DNA of 15,002 nucleotides from Stagonosporopsis chrysanthemi (Eukaryota; Ascomycota; Dothideomycetes; Pleosporales; Didymellaceae). The position numbers and the translations under genes are program-made. Positions 1 to 10,148 of the stretch are shown here, one piece after another (within the stretch, counting starts at the first letter, position 1; every line of letters begins with the position of its first letter). Below the pieces are notes generated by a model that saw only the letters and a program-made list of their open reading frames with translations, had not been told where the DNA came from and did no database searches. Where the stretch lies: NCBI GenBank assembly GCA_022560025.1, contig JAFISE010000359.1, positions 1 to 15,002 on the forward strand. Direction: 5' to 3'.

Positions 1-97
1 GGGAAGACTGTACCGAGGAGCAGTTGGAAGACGGATCTGAGTCGGGTAGTTGTCAGGTAATGTAAGATGGGCTTGAAGAACTCGGCTTGTTCTTACA
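1..97 (-). repeat. LTR (downstream copy, cut by window edge) of the minus-strand Gypsy-type element
   Basis: Read on the minus strand this begins with TG (positions 97-96) and aligns without gaps, base for base, to 3126-3222, the other LTR of the same element. Most differences are C/T or G/A transitions, with about three transversions. Unlike everything from 98 onward it has normal GC content, CpG and intact CpA/TpG sites, so it looks untouched by RIP. The other LTR terminus lies outside the window, so its full length is unknown. The call as an LTR is inferred from its position directly after the interior frame and from the second copy. Confidence 0.6.
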
Positions 98-2994
98 TAT
101 AGTATTAGTATATAGCAAGGCTATTATATAAATTAAATAGTAAGACCTTGTACTTATATATACTATAACGTGTCTAGAACGTAGTATACTCTTTAGAAGT
201 AGAATTTATATAGATTTAGTTAAAAGCTAATTAAATATTAAACTTTGTAAATATCTTTATCTTAGATAGTTAGGCAAGTAGCTTGTCTATATAGAGTATT
301 AGATAGAAGTCTTTACAAGTTAAATTATTTAATTTATAATAGTCTATATAGATATATAGGCTTTTATTTAGTTTTTATATATATAGTATAAGTAATATAA
401 ATAGGCTTTAGCTATATTTAATCTAACTATACTGTAGCTATTCTTGTACAAACTTCTTAGTAGCTTTAAGTTCTTCTAGGTTCTGTTTATATAAGAAAAA
501 GTAATAGTTTAGTAAAGGTTCTTCTAAAACAATTCTATAGTTATAAAAGTAGTATTCTAAAAAGCTTTTAGCTTCTACCTTACTAAATATATTAGTATAC
601 TAAGAGTATTAAGCTAGTAAGTATTCTTAGATTAGTTAGGCGTTGTTAAAGTTATCTTAGTTATACTTTTTTTCTATAATATACTTTATCTTGTATAGAT
701 TAGTTATAAAGAACTTGTTTTGTAGTTTCTTTATTAAGAAGTAGAAAGTATTAGCTAAAAGTATAGTAATAGTATTAACCTTAGTTACACTAGTTATAAG
801 AGTGTTTACTACTTTGTTAGGTAGTACTAAGAGTTGCAAACAAGACTTAAGCAACTTTAGTATACTTTTTATATATTAAATAGTTATACTAAGGCTATGT
901 TATTGCTAATACTCTTCTTATTCTTATAAAGTATCTTGTTACTCTATATTCTGTTAGGCTTTGCCTTCTCTAAGAAGTTGTTGCAAAGTTATCAATAAAA
1001 GCAGCACAGAATTATATAATTAAGAGTATTTAGCAAGCTATATTAACTAAGACTAATCTATATTAAGTTATAGCTTAAGATGCTTTAACTACTTAATTCT
1101 AATAATATAGTCTTATAATCTAAGGTCTATAATAATAAAAAGGCAGTTGTATACCTTCTAGCTATTAACTATAAAGTGTAACTATATATACTAGGTTACA
1201 AGAGAAGTAATTTGATTCTAGAAACCTTAAACTTAAACTAAGAAGAGTAGCTTTTAGATAAGTTTATAAAGTAAAGTAAAAATAGAATATACAATATTAG
1301 AGTTTAAAAACAAAAATCCTTAGGTACTAGTATTAACTAAAGAGTAGAGTTAAAAACAAAGCCCTTAGTTACAAAGAATAGTAGAAGTAAGAAATTAAAG
1401 ACTACTAAACAAATAAGATAGTAAAAGATTAGATAAATTATATTAGTTTAGGCCTAAGTAAACTAATCTTTATAAGTATAACTGTTTCTTATAAAGATTA
1501 TATTAGTCTTGTTAAAGTCTTCTTTAGTATTAATAAAGTCTTATTATTGTACCTTAATTTTGTATATACAAAGTACTATACAATTCTTAGTAAAGTGTTC
1601 TAGCTTCTTATAGTTATAGTAAGCTCTTAGAGTTATATTTTTTTTAGGTACAAGTATATTAAAAAGTTAGTAGAGTACAGAGGTACTCTAGGTAAAGTAA
1701 GTAGATTAGCTAAGAAAGAAGTAATCTTGTTAACCTGTTGTAACAGAGCCTTGTTGTACATCTAACTAGTAAGCTCTTATTAATCTTAGAGGTTGCAAAA
1801 CAATATAGGTTAGTATAGTAGAGTTGTTTCTCTTTTCTATACTATAAGTAGTTAAGTGTTCTACTATTTAAAAAAAAGAATTATACTATTACTACTTAAA
1901 ACTTAGATTAGGTACTTAAATACTTAGAGAGATTTTAGTCTATATATAGTAAAACTACTCTAATTAGAGTACCTTTTCTTTAATAGCTGTACTAAGGAAG
2001 CAGCTCTTAAAAGTAAGAAAAGCTTCTAATTTCTCTATTTAGAGTTAATTAAAGGCTGCTTAGCTCTCTGCCTGCTTATTCCTAGTAACAAAGTATGTCT
2101 TAAGGAGTATAATTATCTCTTCTACAGTATAAAAACAATCTATCTTATTATTAGAAAGGTACTAAGGTTCTAAGTATTTTTTTTAGCTAATCTAGATATA
2201 TAACTCTAGACAAGAGCTATATATATATATATATACTCTAATAGTAGTCTATATTAATATTAAGTTAGTCTTAAATAAAAGTATACTATTACTAAAAGGT
2301 AGAGTTACTTTTATTAGTAAGAACTTTAATATTAGAAGTCTTTTTAGAGAGCTTTTTAAATACTGTAAGTACTAAGCTAGCTTTAGATAGCTGCTTTATA
2401 GTAAATTAATACAGTGCACTTATTAGTAGTATTTCTATTATAAGTAGAAAGTAATCTACTAGAGCAAAACTAGCACATAACTAAGCAAGTTCCTGCTATA
2501 GTTAAGCTATCTCTTCTAAGAGATTGTAGTAGAATAGCTCTAAATTAAATCTGTTATTAGCAGTAGATAGTTATACTAACATAGGGCTCTAAGGGCATCT
2601 AATCTCTAATTAGTTCTAAGACTAAGTAGTAAGTCTTATAGTAGTGCCTGATATTAGAGTTGTATCTAAATTAAGTAAGTTATTGATAGTCTCTAAGTGT
2701 CTATCTTAGCATAATCTAATACAGCTTTTCTAAAGTTAATTCTAGAGTAGTAAGTTATAAGAAGTTCTAAACCTATAAGCTTTAGTTGTTAAGAAATTGT
2801 TAGTATTCTAACTATTATATAAATAATTTAAAGACTTGTTTAGTTTAGGTATAATACTCTAGCTATACTTATATAAATAACTAAACAAACTATAGTAATA
2901 TTATTATAAAGCTATTACTAGCTAAGATAAGTTTTTAAGTATAATATAATAATATAAAATACTAAAAAGGTCTAGATAGTATAGGTATCTACTA
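98..2994 (-). pseudogene. RIP-degraded gag-pol of a truncated Ty3/Gypsy retrotransposon
   Basis: Reading the minus strand through stops shows Ty3/Gypsy parts in order. A CCHC zinc knuckle sits at 1621-1580: the two first cysteine codons now read TAT/TAC, while the H codon at 1595-1597 and the last C codon at 1580-1582 survive. A stop-free 65-codon piece at 854-657 lies in the same frame as reverse transcriptase (RT) and seems to be the protease-RT linker. It is followed by the RT N-terminal blocks: a DYYKLNN motif (D codon at 342-344), then an IFTKFN-type block, then an LYNSLAIY block matching the usual G-L-x-N-x-P-A-x-x-Q motif at about 105-140. The frame stops at 99, directly at the LTR, so the Y-x-D-D box, RNase H and integrase are missing. 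Knuckle and RT lie in different frames, from either a programmed frameshift or an indel. The part from about 1625 to 2994 is presumed gag but I recognise no motif in it. Dead copy. Confidence 0.75.
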
Positions 2995-3222
2995 TAAAGT
3001 ATATAGAAGTACTAAAATAAACTATAAAACTAGATCTTTATTCTTATAAGTCTTGTATAAAAAAATACTTTAAAACTATCTATCTAAACTCTATAGAAGC
3101 TTTTCTTTTTATACCTAGAAGCTTAGAAAAGACTGTGCTAAGAAGTAGTTAAAAGACAGATCTAAGTTAGGTAGTTGTTAGGTAGTAAAAGGTAAGCTTA
3201 AAGAAGTAGGCTTGTTCTTATA
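2995..3222 (-). repeat. LTR (upstream copy) of the minus-strand Gypsy-type element
   Basis: The minus-strand start at 3222 reads TATAAG where the copy at 97 reads TGTAAG, a G-to-A change as expected from RIP. Positions 3126-3222 match 1-97 without gaps. The inner end, near 2995, is less certain: it was set by comparing with the diverged third copy near 10696-10917, where a GTACTTCTAT-like stretch precedes a CA end. That gives a length of about 228 bp. Being heavily mutated, it contrasts with the clean copy at 1-97. Confidence 0.5.
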
Positions 3223-3436
3223 TATACAATTAAATTACTAGCCTTAAAAAGGCTTATAAAGCAGTATTAGTATATAAATAGTATAAAAAAAGTGTATATA
3301 AATAAAAAAAGCTAGAAAAGATCTACTTGCTTAAAGTAAGGCTAATTAGTAGATTGCTTATAAGTAGTATTAAAGAAAAGAGTAATTAGGTATAAGCTGC
3401 TAAGCTCCTGCGTGCTGTAAGAAGTGTAGAGAGACT
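3223..3436. other. AT-rich repeat remnant, not identified
   Basis: This stretch lies between the right LTR of the first element and the palindromic element. Its composition is RIP-like, with stops in all frames. I see no protein motif, no terminal repeat and no RNA gene. It could be decayed repeat or intergenic sequence. Confidence 0.4.
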
Positions 3437-3446
3437 AGATATAACT
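3437..3446 (+). repeat. 10-bp direct repeat flanking the palindromic element, left copy
   Basis: AGATATAACT at 3437-3446 recurs in direct orientation at 3879-3888, exactly flanking the palindrome. This is most simply read as a target-site duplication. Two more matching bases (CT) precede both copies, so the true length could be read differently by a few bases. Confidence 0.6.
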
Positions 3447-3878
3447 AGGCTAGCGAACTAGGTATCTCTGTGTACTTAGAGCTTCTTACTTTAGGTAGGT
3501 ATAACTCTTTAAATATTTAAGATACAGCTTAGTAATATATTACACAATAGAGTGCGCTAAGCTAGAGCTTTTAAAAAAGCTACTGTTTACCTAATTTAGA
3601 TTAGTTTTAGCTTAGATATATTGCTTAGAACCTATAGAGAGTTTGTAGACCTTAGAGTTAAGTAGAGATAAGAGTAGTACAAACTATCTAGCTATTCTAG
3701 GCAATATAACTAAGCTAAAACTAATCTAAACTAAGCAAGCAGTAGCTCTTTTAAGAGCTCTAGCTTAGCGCACTCTATTGTGTAATATATTACTAAGCTG
3801 TATGTTAAATATTTAAAGAGTTATACCTACTTAAAGTTAAAAACTCTAAGTACACAAGAGTACCTAGCTTGCTAGCCT
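3447..3878. mobile_element. Palindromic MITE (432 bp) with 201-bp inverted arms
   Basis: The left arm (3447-3647) and the reverse complement of the right arm (3678-3878) pair over their whole length with no net indel; both begin AGGCTAGC. A block of more than 40 bases around 3533-3576 is identical in the two arms, and most mismatches elsewhere are transitions. The loop is about 30 bp (3648-3677). There is no coding capacity. Long terminal inverted repeats with a 10-bp duplication are known from Mutator-like (MULE) non-autonomous elements, so a MULE-type MITE or foldback element is the best guess. An hAT-type element (8-bp duplication) is an alternative if the duplication boundaries are misread. 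The parent transposase is not in this window. Confidence 0.7.
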
Positions 3879-3888
3879 AGATATAACT
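3879..3888 (+). repeat. 10-bp direct repeat flanking the palindromic element, right copy
   Basis: AGATATAACT, identical to 3437-3446, directly follows the right end of the palindrome. Confidence 0.6.
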
Positions 3889-4167
3889 TTTATATATATA
3901 AGAAAGATACTTTAGATACTACTTAATCTACTCTAGCAATATCTATATATTGTCTTATAAAGTATTTAAGATATATATATATAGAAGTATACTATTAAGC
4001 CTTAGCTATTAGGCTCTAGACTGTTAGACTCTAGCTAGGCTAACAGTAACAATATAGTACTACTCTAAGCCTAGACTTATAGTCTATAAGTACTGTTAAC
4101 CTTTTTAGTACTTGTTTAGCTTAGCAGCTTAGGCTAGGTTCTAATATATACAAAGTTAGTAGAGTGT
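3889..4167. other. AT-rich repeat remnant, not identified
   Basis: This spacer lies between the palindromic element and the chromovirus. It contains TA-rich stretches and short repeated CTAGACT/TTAGACT-like words near 4015-4035 but no recognisable protein or terminal motif. Confidence 0.4.
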
Positions 4168-4172
4168 ATTAC
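4168..4172 (+). repeat. Target-site duplication ATTAC, left
   Basis: ATTAC directly precedes the 5' LTR and is repeated at 10648-10652 directly after the 3' LTR. Ty3/Gypsy integrases make 4-6 bp duplications, so this fits. Confidence 0.85.
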
Positions 4173-4671
4173 TATTACAATCCTGCAAAGAATGTAGCAC
4201 AGTGTAATAAGTAACTAACTAGAATCTTAACAGGAGCTAGAGATTAAGGCACAAGACAAAGTAATTACAGGTTACGTAACTTGCTTATTAACAAGCACAC
4301 ACAGACTATTGCTTATTAACAAGTATAATATAATTCTACTTGTTAATAAGTAACTACAACTATATTTTATTAGACTAACTCTAGTTACTTATTAATAAGT
4401 ATCTTATAGTTATAGTATATAGCATAGTAGAAATGCAAACTCTTACAGTTTGTATTTAACCTAAGTAATAATCTAAGTTATTAGATCTTAACCTTAACCT
4501 TTAAGCTAGACAGTCTACCCTATACTACTTATTATTACTCTTGCTTTTAAGATAGACAGATAGTATCTATACTCTTTACTACAATTCTCTTTTAGCTTCT
4601 TGTTACTATATTTATCTTTAAGAACTAATTAAATAGTGCTTATAAGCTTTGCTTAAAGTATAACCTTAATA
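4173..4671 (+). repeat. 5' LTR of the chromovirus (499 bp)
   Basis: It aligns without gaps to 10149-10647. By hand count there are 33 differences, all transitions and no transversions (about 6.6%). About two thirds are CpA/TpG to TpA changes, the RIP preference. The terminal TG has become TA at 4173-4174, and the end reads TA instead of CA. Four palindromic words of type CTTRTTAAYAAG lie at 4283-4296, 4311-4324, 4339-4350 and 4387-4400; some carry single mutations in this copy. Confidence 0.92.
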
Positions 4672-5564
4672 TTTTAAACACTTCTAAAATATCTACTACC
4701 TTAGGAAACTAAGCTACTCTAAGCAGCTCTAATAAAGCTCTACCTGTGTACAAGGTAGCTCTTAGAAGTAATACAATCTCTGTTATAAAGCCTAACCTCT
4801 ACTATAGAGACTGTAACAAGCTAGATAAATAGCTACTCTAGTAAGACTTATTCTTTACCTTCTAGGAACAGAGCATACTAAAAGTCTAGTAAGTTACTCT
4901 TATAGCTAGTTATATGCGTAACTAAGCTCTAAAGTAGATTAAGCTATTCTTCTAATAGTATACTGTAAGAAAAGCTCTAGACAAAGTTAACAAATAGATA
5001 CACAATATTAACAACTTTAGAGAAAAAATTAAGACTATCTTTAGAGTTATTAATAGACTAGGTATTGCTTAATGTAAGATTTAGTATGTTTAACAGCAAG
5101 ACTCTGCTATAGACTACGCTGCTAACTTCTAACAACTTGCAGCTAACACTAACTAAGACAATACTGCTCTACTTACTATGTTTTAATAAGGCCTTAAGCT
5201 AAGAGTTAAGAAAGAACTAATACACAGCAGTACATAGCTTAATACTCTTAATATACTTATTTAAAAAACTATTAATATTAATAACTAACTTTATAAACTT
5301 AACTAAGAACTTAGTTGTAGAATTTGTAACAGCTAATAAAACACGTTTACTGCCTAATAATGCTAACTTTAAAAAGAGAACAATAACTTTTAATATAAGT
5401 AATATAGAGAACAATACCTACCTAATACTTTATAATATATTTACACAGGAACTAGCAACTATTATAGGCCTAAAGCTATAGACTTCTCTAATCTTAACAA
5501 GAGACTTAAGTATTAAGACTATAAGAACAAGAGTAGTAAAAGAAGTAACAAGCTTTTAGTAACT

Positions 5565-5606
5565 TATTATAGCTGTAGCAAACAAGGCTACTATGCTAGA
5601 GACTAC
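5565..5606 (+). other. Gag CCHC zinc knuckle, disabled
   Basis: Spacing is C-x2-C-x4-H-x4-C. Only the second cysteine codon (5574-5576) remains; codons at 5565, 5589 and 5604 now encode tyrosine, each explained by one transition. This nucleic-acid-binding motif packages retroelement RNA in intact relatives. Confidence 0.8.
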
Positions 5607-8600
5607 TAAAGCAAGAACAAAGTTATACAGCAGCTTAATATACTTACTAGTAAGATAGACCCTACTAATACTAGCAAATAGAAAATACTTACTAAAGACA
5701 TAGAATGTCTTATAGAAGACCTAAAGACAGGATCTAAAATAGATAATAGATATATTATACCTAATAAGAACTAACAAAGTATCTAAAGTAGAGCACTTAC
5801 ACTGTATAAGCCTAACAAGGTTATATACTAACTAGCACAGTAAGCAAAGAATATATACTAAAACTTAGTATTTAAAGAAAACTGTAATATAGCAATAATA
5901 GCTGTACAATATACTACAAAGACAAGCTCTATAGTAGATAGTTTTTTAGTACTAAATATAAGTATTATAAGAAATAGTATAAATATACTAATAATATATA
6001 TAAAACTTACTTCTAGGATAAATAATAATAGAAATACTTCTTAGAAAAAAAGACAACGTAATATATATACTTAAAATAGTTACTAGTTAACAAATACTGC
6101 TTAAACCTATATTAGTAATAATACTTATACTAAGACTATAAGCTTTATAAAGAAGCTAAGATATAGAACAGATTCTTTAACCTATATAAAATAGATAGTA
6201 AGAAAGAGCTTTTTTTTTAGATATATACTAATATTAAGCGCTAGAGATTAATCTATTAATTCTATTAGGACTAATTACCTTATTAGAATCCTTGTTGTGC
6301 TAAATAGCTAACAGATAACAGCAATAGTAGACTTAGGAGCACAAGGAAATTACGTGTCTTAAGCTGCTATTAATTATACAGGTATAACAAAGTAAAGAAA
6401 GAATAAGCTATACTCTTTATAAGTTGCTAATAGAGAACTAATACTAAGAAAATCCTTAGTAACCTATAAAGTAGTACTACAACCTCTAAGAATATAAGAT
6501 TACTATAAGTTAATAACTCTAGACGTATTAGGCACAGCTACTTACACTGTTATATTAAGACTGCTATAGTTACAATATTATAACCTATAAATAGATTAAA
6601 CGCGCAGCAAGTTAATACTATAAAGAGACTGTGTCTGCAGTATATTATAGTTAAAGCCTCTAAGAGCTCTAGAGTAGCTAAGAGATAAAACAGAGATTAG
6701 CAATATCCTTTTAACTAAGACGTACTAAATACAAGTAGTTAACTGTACAAAGACTAACTAGCCCCTAGCTTACAAAGTAATAGTTAAGAAGAAGAGTGTA
6801 CTTCTTGCTATCTCTAATATATACAGACAGTACACATAGATGTTTAAAGAAGAGCTTATAGCAAAAGCTCTGCCTAAGTATAAGCTCTAGGATTATAAAA
6901 TTAAGCTCTAGAAAGGAAAGTAAGTAACTTTTAGGCTAATATATTAGTTATTAAAGAAGGAACTTAATATACTGTATAAGTATATTATAAAGAACCTTAA
7001 AAAAAGATTTATTACACAATTAGAATTATCTGCAGAGTACCTTATTCTATTTTTACTAAAGAAAGATAGTAAGCTATAACTTTGTATTAACTTTAAAAAG
7101 CTTAATAATATTATAATTAAGAATTAGTATTCTCTACCTAATATAGTAGAACTACAGGATTAATTACAAAGAGCTTAGTACTTTACTGCGTTAGATTTAA
7201 AAGGAGCATATAACCTTATCTATATAAAGAAAAGTAAAGAATAGAAGATAGTATTTAGAATATAATACAGACTCTATAAGTACTTAGTTATACTATTTAG
7301 TCTAACAAATGCACTAGCTACGTACTAGAAGTTAATTAACAACGTCTTTAGGGCATATCTTAATAAAATAGTAGTAGCATACTTAGACAATATTCTAGTA
7401 TATTTAAAAACACTAGAAGAGCACATACAACATGTTGTAGAAGTGCTAAAATGCTTAAAGAAAGTAGATCTCTAATTAAAACTTAAGAAATGCAAGTAGT
7501 ATAAAGAAGAAGTAGAATTTCTAAAGTTTGTTATAAGATAACATAGAGTAAAGATAAGTAATACTAAGATAGACGTAGTAAAGAATTAGCTTACTCTAAC
7601 AACAGTTAAAGAGATTTAAGAATTCCTTAGGTTTATTAACTTTAATAGATGCTTTATTAAGAATTACTCTAAGAAGGCCTTGCTGCTTACAAAGCTTATA
7701 TAGAAGGACATACTCTTTAAGTAGAAAAAAAAACAAGATAATGTATTTAAGTTACTATAATAAGCGTATATTAACTCTCTAACACTAATTATATTTAAAA
7801 GTAATAAGCTTATATAAATAGAAACAAATGCTTTAGATTTAGTATTAAGAGTATGTATTACGCAAGAAAAAGATAGACAATAGTACTTAATTACTTACTA
7901 CTTATACAAGTTCTTAGGGCTAGAAGAATAATACAATATACATAATAAAAAACTATTAGCAATTGTCTTAGCCTTAGAATATTAGTAAGTATATATAGAA
8001 AGCTGTTTAGAACTTATAATCTATATAGATTACAAGAACCTAGTATATTTTACTACTACTAAGGTCTTAAATAGGCAACAAGTAAAATAGTTAGAAATGC
8101 TAAGACAGTACAAGTTTAAAATACTGTACATCTTAGGCAAAGACAATAGCAGAGTAGATACTCTTAGCTAAAGACATAACTTTGTAGGCAAAAAAACAAT
8201 TAACAAAGCTGCTATTTTAGAGATTAACAAAGATAGATTCTTAGAACTATTACAACAGCTTAACTTAATTATACAAGTTTAGAAGAAACAATATATACTA
8301 ACTTAAGTACTAAACAAATTATAAACAAAGATTATAAAAAATTACAATAATAATATACTTTATAGATACCTAAGAATTATACGCACTATAGAACTTATTA
8401 GACAATACTATAAGTTTCTAAATATAAAAGACAAAGTTACTAAATATATTAAGAACTGCGTTGCTTGTTAATAAAACAAACACAGCACATATATAAAATA
8501 TAGAGAAATATAAGTAATAAAGCTACTAACAGTACTATAGATAAATATTACAATAGATTTTGTTACACAGCTACCTATATCTAAAGACCTTGTTATAGAC

Positions 8601-9436
8601 TATAAGTATAATTTAATATTTGTAGTAGTAGATAGATTTATAAAAGCTGCTAAGTTTATACTTTTCTAATATAGCTATACTGCAGAGCAGCTTACACAAG
8701 TGTTCTAGACAGAATTGTTTAATACTATAGTATTCCTAAATTAATTATTAGTAATAGAGACAAGCTCTTTATATTAAACTTCTAGACAATATTCTTTATA
8801 AAAGTAGAAACTAAGAAGAAGCTTTTAACAGCTTATTATCTGCAGATAGACAGACAAATAGAACAAGTAAACTAGATAATAGAAATATATCTTTAAATAT
8901 ACTGTAACTAGCAGCAAAACAACTAGGTTTTACTCTTGCCTATAGCACAAATTGTATACAACAATAAGAAATTAAAAGCAACAGGCTATATACTATTCTT
9001 TGCTAGCTATAGACAATATCTAAATCTCTTTATATAAAGTCTTAAAAGTAATATCTAAACAGAGTTAGTAATATTCTTAGTATAGAGACTAAAGGAAGTA
9101 TACTAGAAATTGCTTAATAACATTGCTAAAGCTTAGTTATAAGCAATTTTCTACACAAATTAAAAAAGAAAAACAGCACCTTAGCTAAAAGAAGAAGATA
9201 AAGTATATCTCTTTATAAAAAACTTACACATACAAAGACTAATAAAAAAACTAGATAAAGTTAAAGTTAGACTATTTTTTATTTTAAAGTAGATTAGCCT
9301 AGTTAACTACTAACTAGACCTACTAAAAGATATAAAGATCTACCTAGTGTTCTATATATTGCTATTAGAACTAGCTAACCTAAGAATGCTAACTTAGAAA
9401 GACTTCTATTACTAAGCTAATAGTAATAACAAGTAA

Positions 9437-9590
9437 GAAGTTAAGAAAATTATAAAATATTACAAAAAAAGTTGTAATAACAAGTACCTAGTTAAATAGT
9501 TAGAATACTTAGAGTTAGAAAGCACGTAGAAGCTAAGTACAAACCTTATAAACTACTGCTAGCTAGTGTAGAAGTACTATAGTTAGCTAC
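9437..9590 (+). other. Chromodomain at the C-terminus of the integrase
   Basis: The translation begins EVKKIIKYYKKS, continues with NKYLVK and ends with a NLINYC-type helix. This matches the beta-strand and helix order of chromoviral chromodomains, with the W codons of the W-x-G-Y region now stops (TGG to TAG). In intact chromoviruses this module binds methylated histone H3 and steers integration to heterochromatin. That role here is inferred from the family. Confidence 0.75.
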
Positions 9591-10046
9591 AGACTCTTTA
9601 ATAAGACTTATAGCACTTTAAGTTATTAGAGAAGTATATATTCTAATAGACATAGCTAGACAATTAACTTCTTTAGCTAAATTTAGCTTACTTAACTTAA
9701 TTATCTTATTTGCTAAACCTAGCGCTTTATACTGCGCACAATCTTTAGCCTGTTTTAGAATTTTCTTATTCTATAATAACTGTGTAATTATAGTTACTAG
9801 CAATATTTTATTATCTTTAACTTTCTTTCTATACTCTTTGTAAGTATAATTTAGCAACTCTTAAGATATATTTATATATAGCTTGCTTACCTTAGTGCAC
9901 TTAGTACACTTTATTTAATTAAGGGTATTTAGTATAATATAGTACTTATAGCTTTTAAAGAAATAACAGTTATAAAGAACTTTAGATAGTATATTAGCTT
10001 GTTAAATTTCTAAGCTAAGTTAAAGGTTGCAAATATAAAAAGACAT
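9546..10046 (-). pseudogene. Antisense degraded ORF with a C-x2-C motif, between pol and 3' LTR
   Basis: Minus-strand codons from an ATG at 10046-10044 stay in one frame to about 9546 with only a few stops, most explainable as CAA/CAG or TGG changed by RIP. The middle reads KCTKCTKVSKLY, with cysteine codons at 9908-9906 and 9899-9897 and a tyrosine (likely former cysteine) at 9878-9876. A lysine-rich, probably helical stretch follows (ELLNYTYKEY, then KKVKDNKILL). From memory, fungal genomes hold many repeat-associated proteins with a cysteine cluster followed by a coiled coil; I infer membership but could not search. Its 3' end overlaps the chromodomain end of pol. It may be a small DNA/RNA-binding accessory protein or a captured gene. 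Confidence is good that a frame existed and low on function. Confidence 0.55.
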
Positions 10047-10130
10047 CTTAACTTACTAAATTACTAGATAAGAAGAAGCTTTAGCTTTATATACACCTAG
10101 TTACCTATTACGTAGTTTAAAGACAAACTA

Positions 10131-10148
10131 GATAAGAAAGAAAAGTAG
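10131..10148 (+). promoter_or_regulatory. Polypurine tract before the 3' LTR
   Basis: The 18 bases directly before the 3' LTR are all purine except two T, with the core AAGAAAGAAAAG. In LTR elements this purine run primes plus-strand DNA synthesis. Position and composition fit; RIP has probably altered it. Confidence 0.7.

Larger units (their letters stand above)
4689..9600 (+). pseudogene. Decayed gag-pol polyprotein of the chromovirus
   Basis: A single plus-strand frame (codons starting at positions divisible by 3) runs from about 4689 to about 8720. A probable start is the ATA at 4689, likely a mutated ATG. The gag body includes a DYAANF-type block at 5112. The CCHC knuckle is at 5565-5606, with first C, H and last C all now TAT/TAC. 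The protease active site reads VDLGA at 6327-6341. RT shows FTALDLKGAYN near 7185-7217 and YLDN (from YLDD) at 7380-7391. RNase H has an IETN block near 7818. The integrase zinc finger has NCVAC at 8454-8468. In the integrase core the first D is at 8556, the second catalytic D is now N (8753-8755), and E is retained at 8861. One base is lost near 8721; the rest continues one frame over into a chromodomain (about 9437-9590, with KYLVK and a weakened W-K-G-Y block). Exact ends are estimates. Confidence 0.9.

Noticed and set aside
657..854. Minus-strand 65-codon ORF as a free-standing small gene
   Set aside because: It is in frame and in order with the reverse transcriptase of the minus-strand retroelement, so it is a surviving stop-free piece of that pseudogene.
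2218..2235. Short (TA)n stretch
   Set aside because: Expected by chance in RIP-mutated TA-rich sequence; no evidence of function.
4490..4502. CTTAACCTTAACC-like words in the LTRs as telomere repeat
   Set aside because: Only two units, present in both LTRs at the same offset and not matching the TTAGGG-type array, so they are part of the LTR.
5217..5414. Minus-strand 65-codon ORF within gag
   Set aside because: It lies opposite the clear gag frame of the chromovirus and has no motif. It is a chance opening in RIP-mutated sequence.
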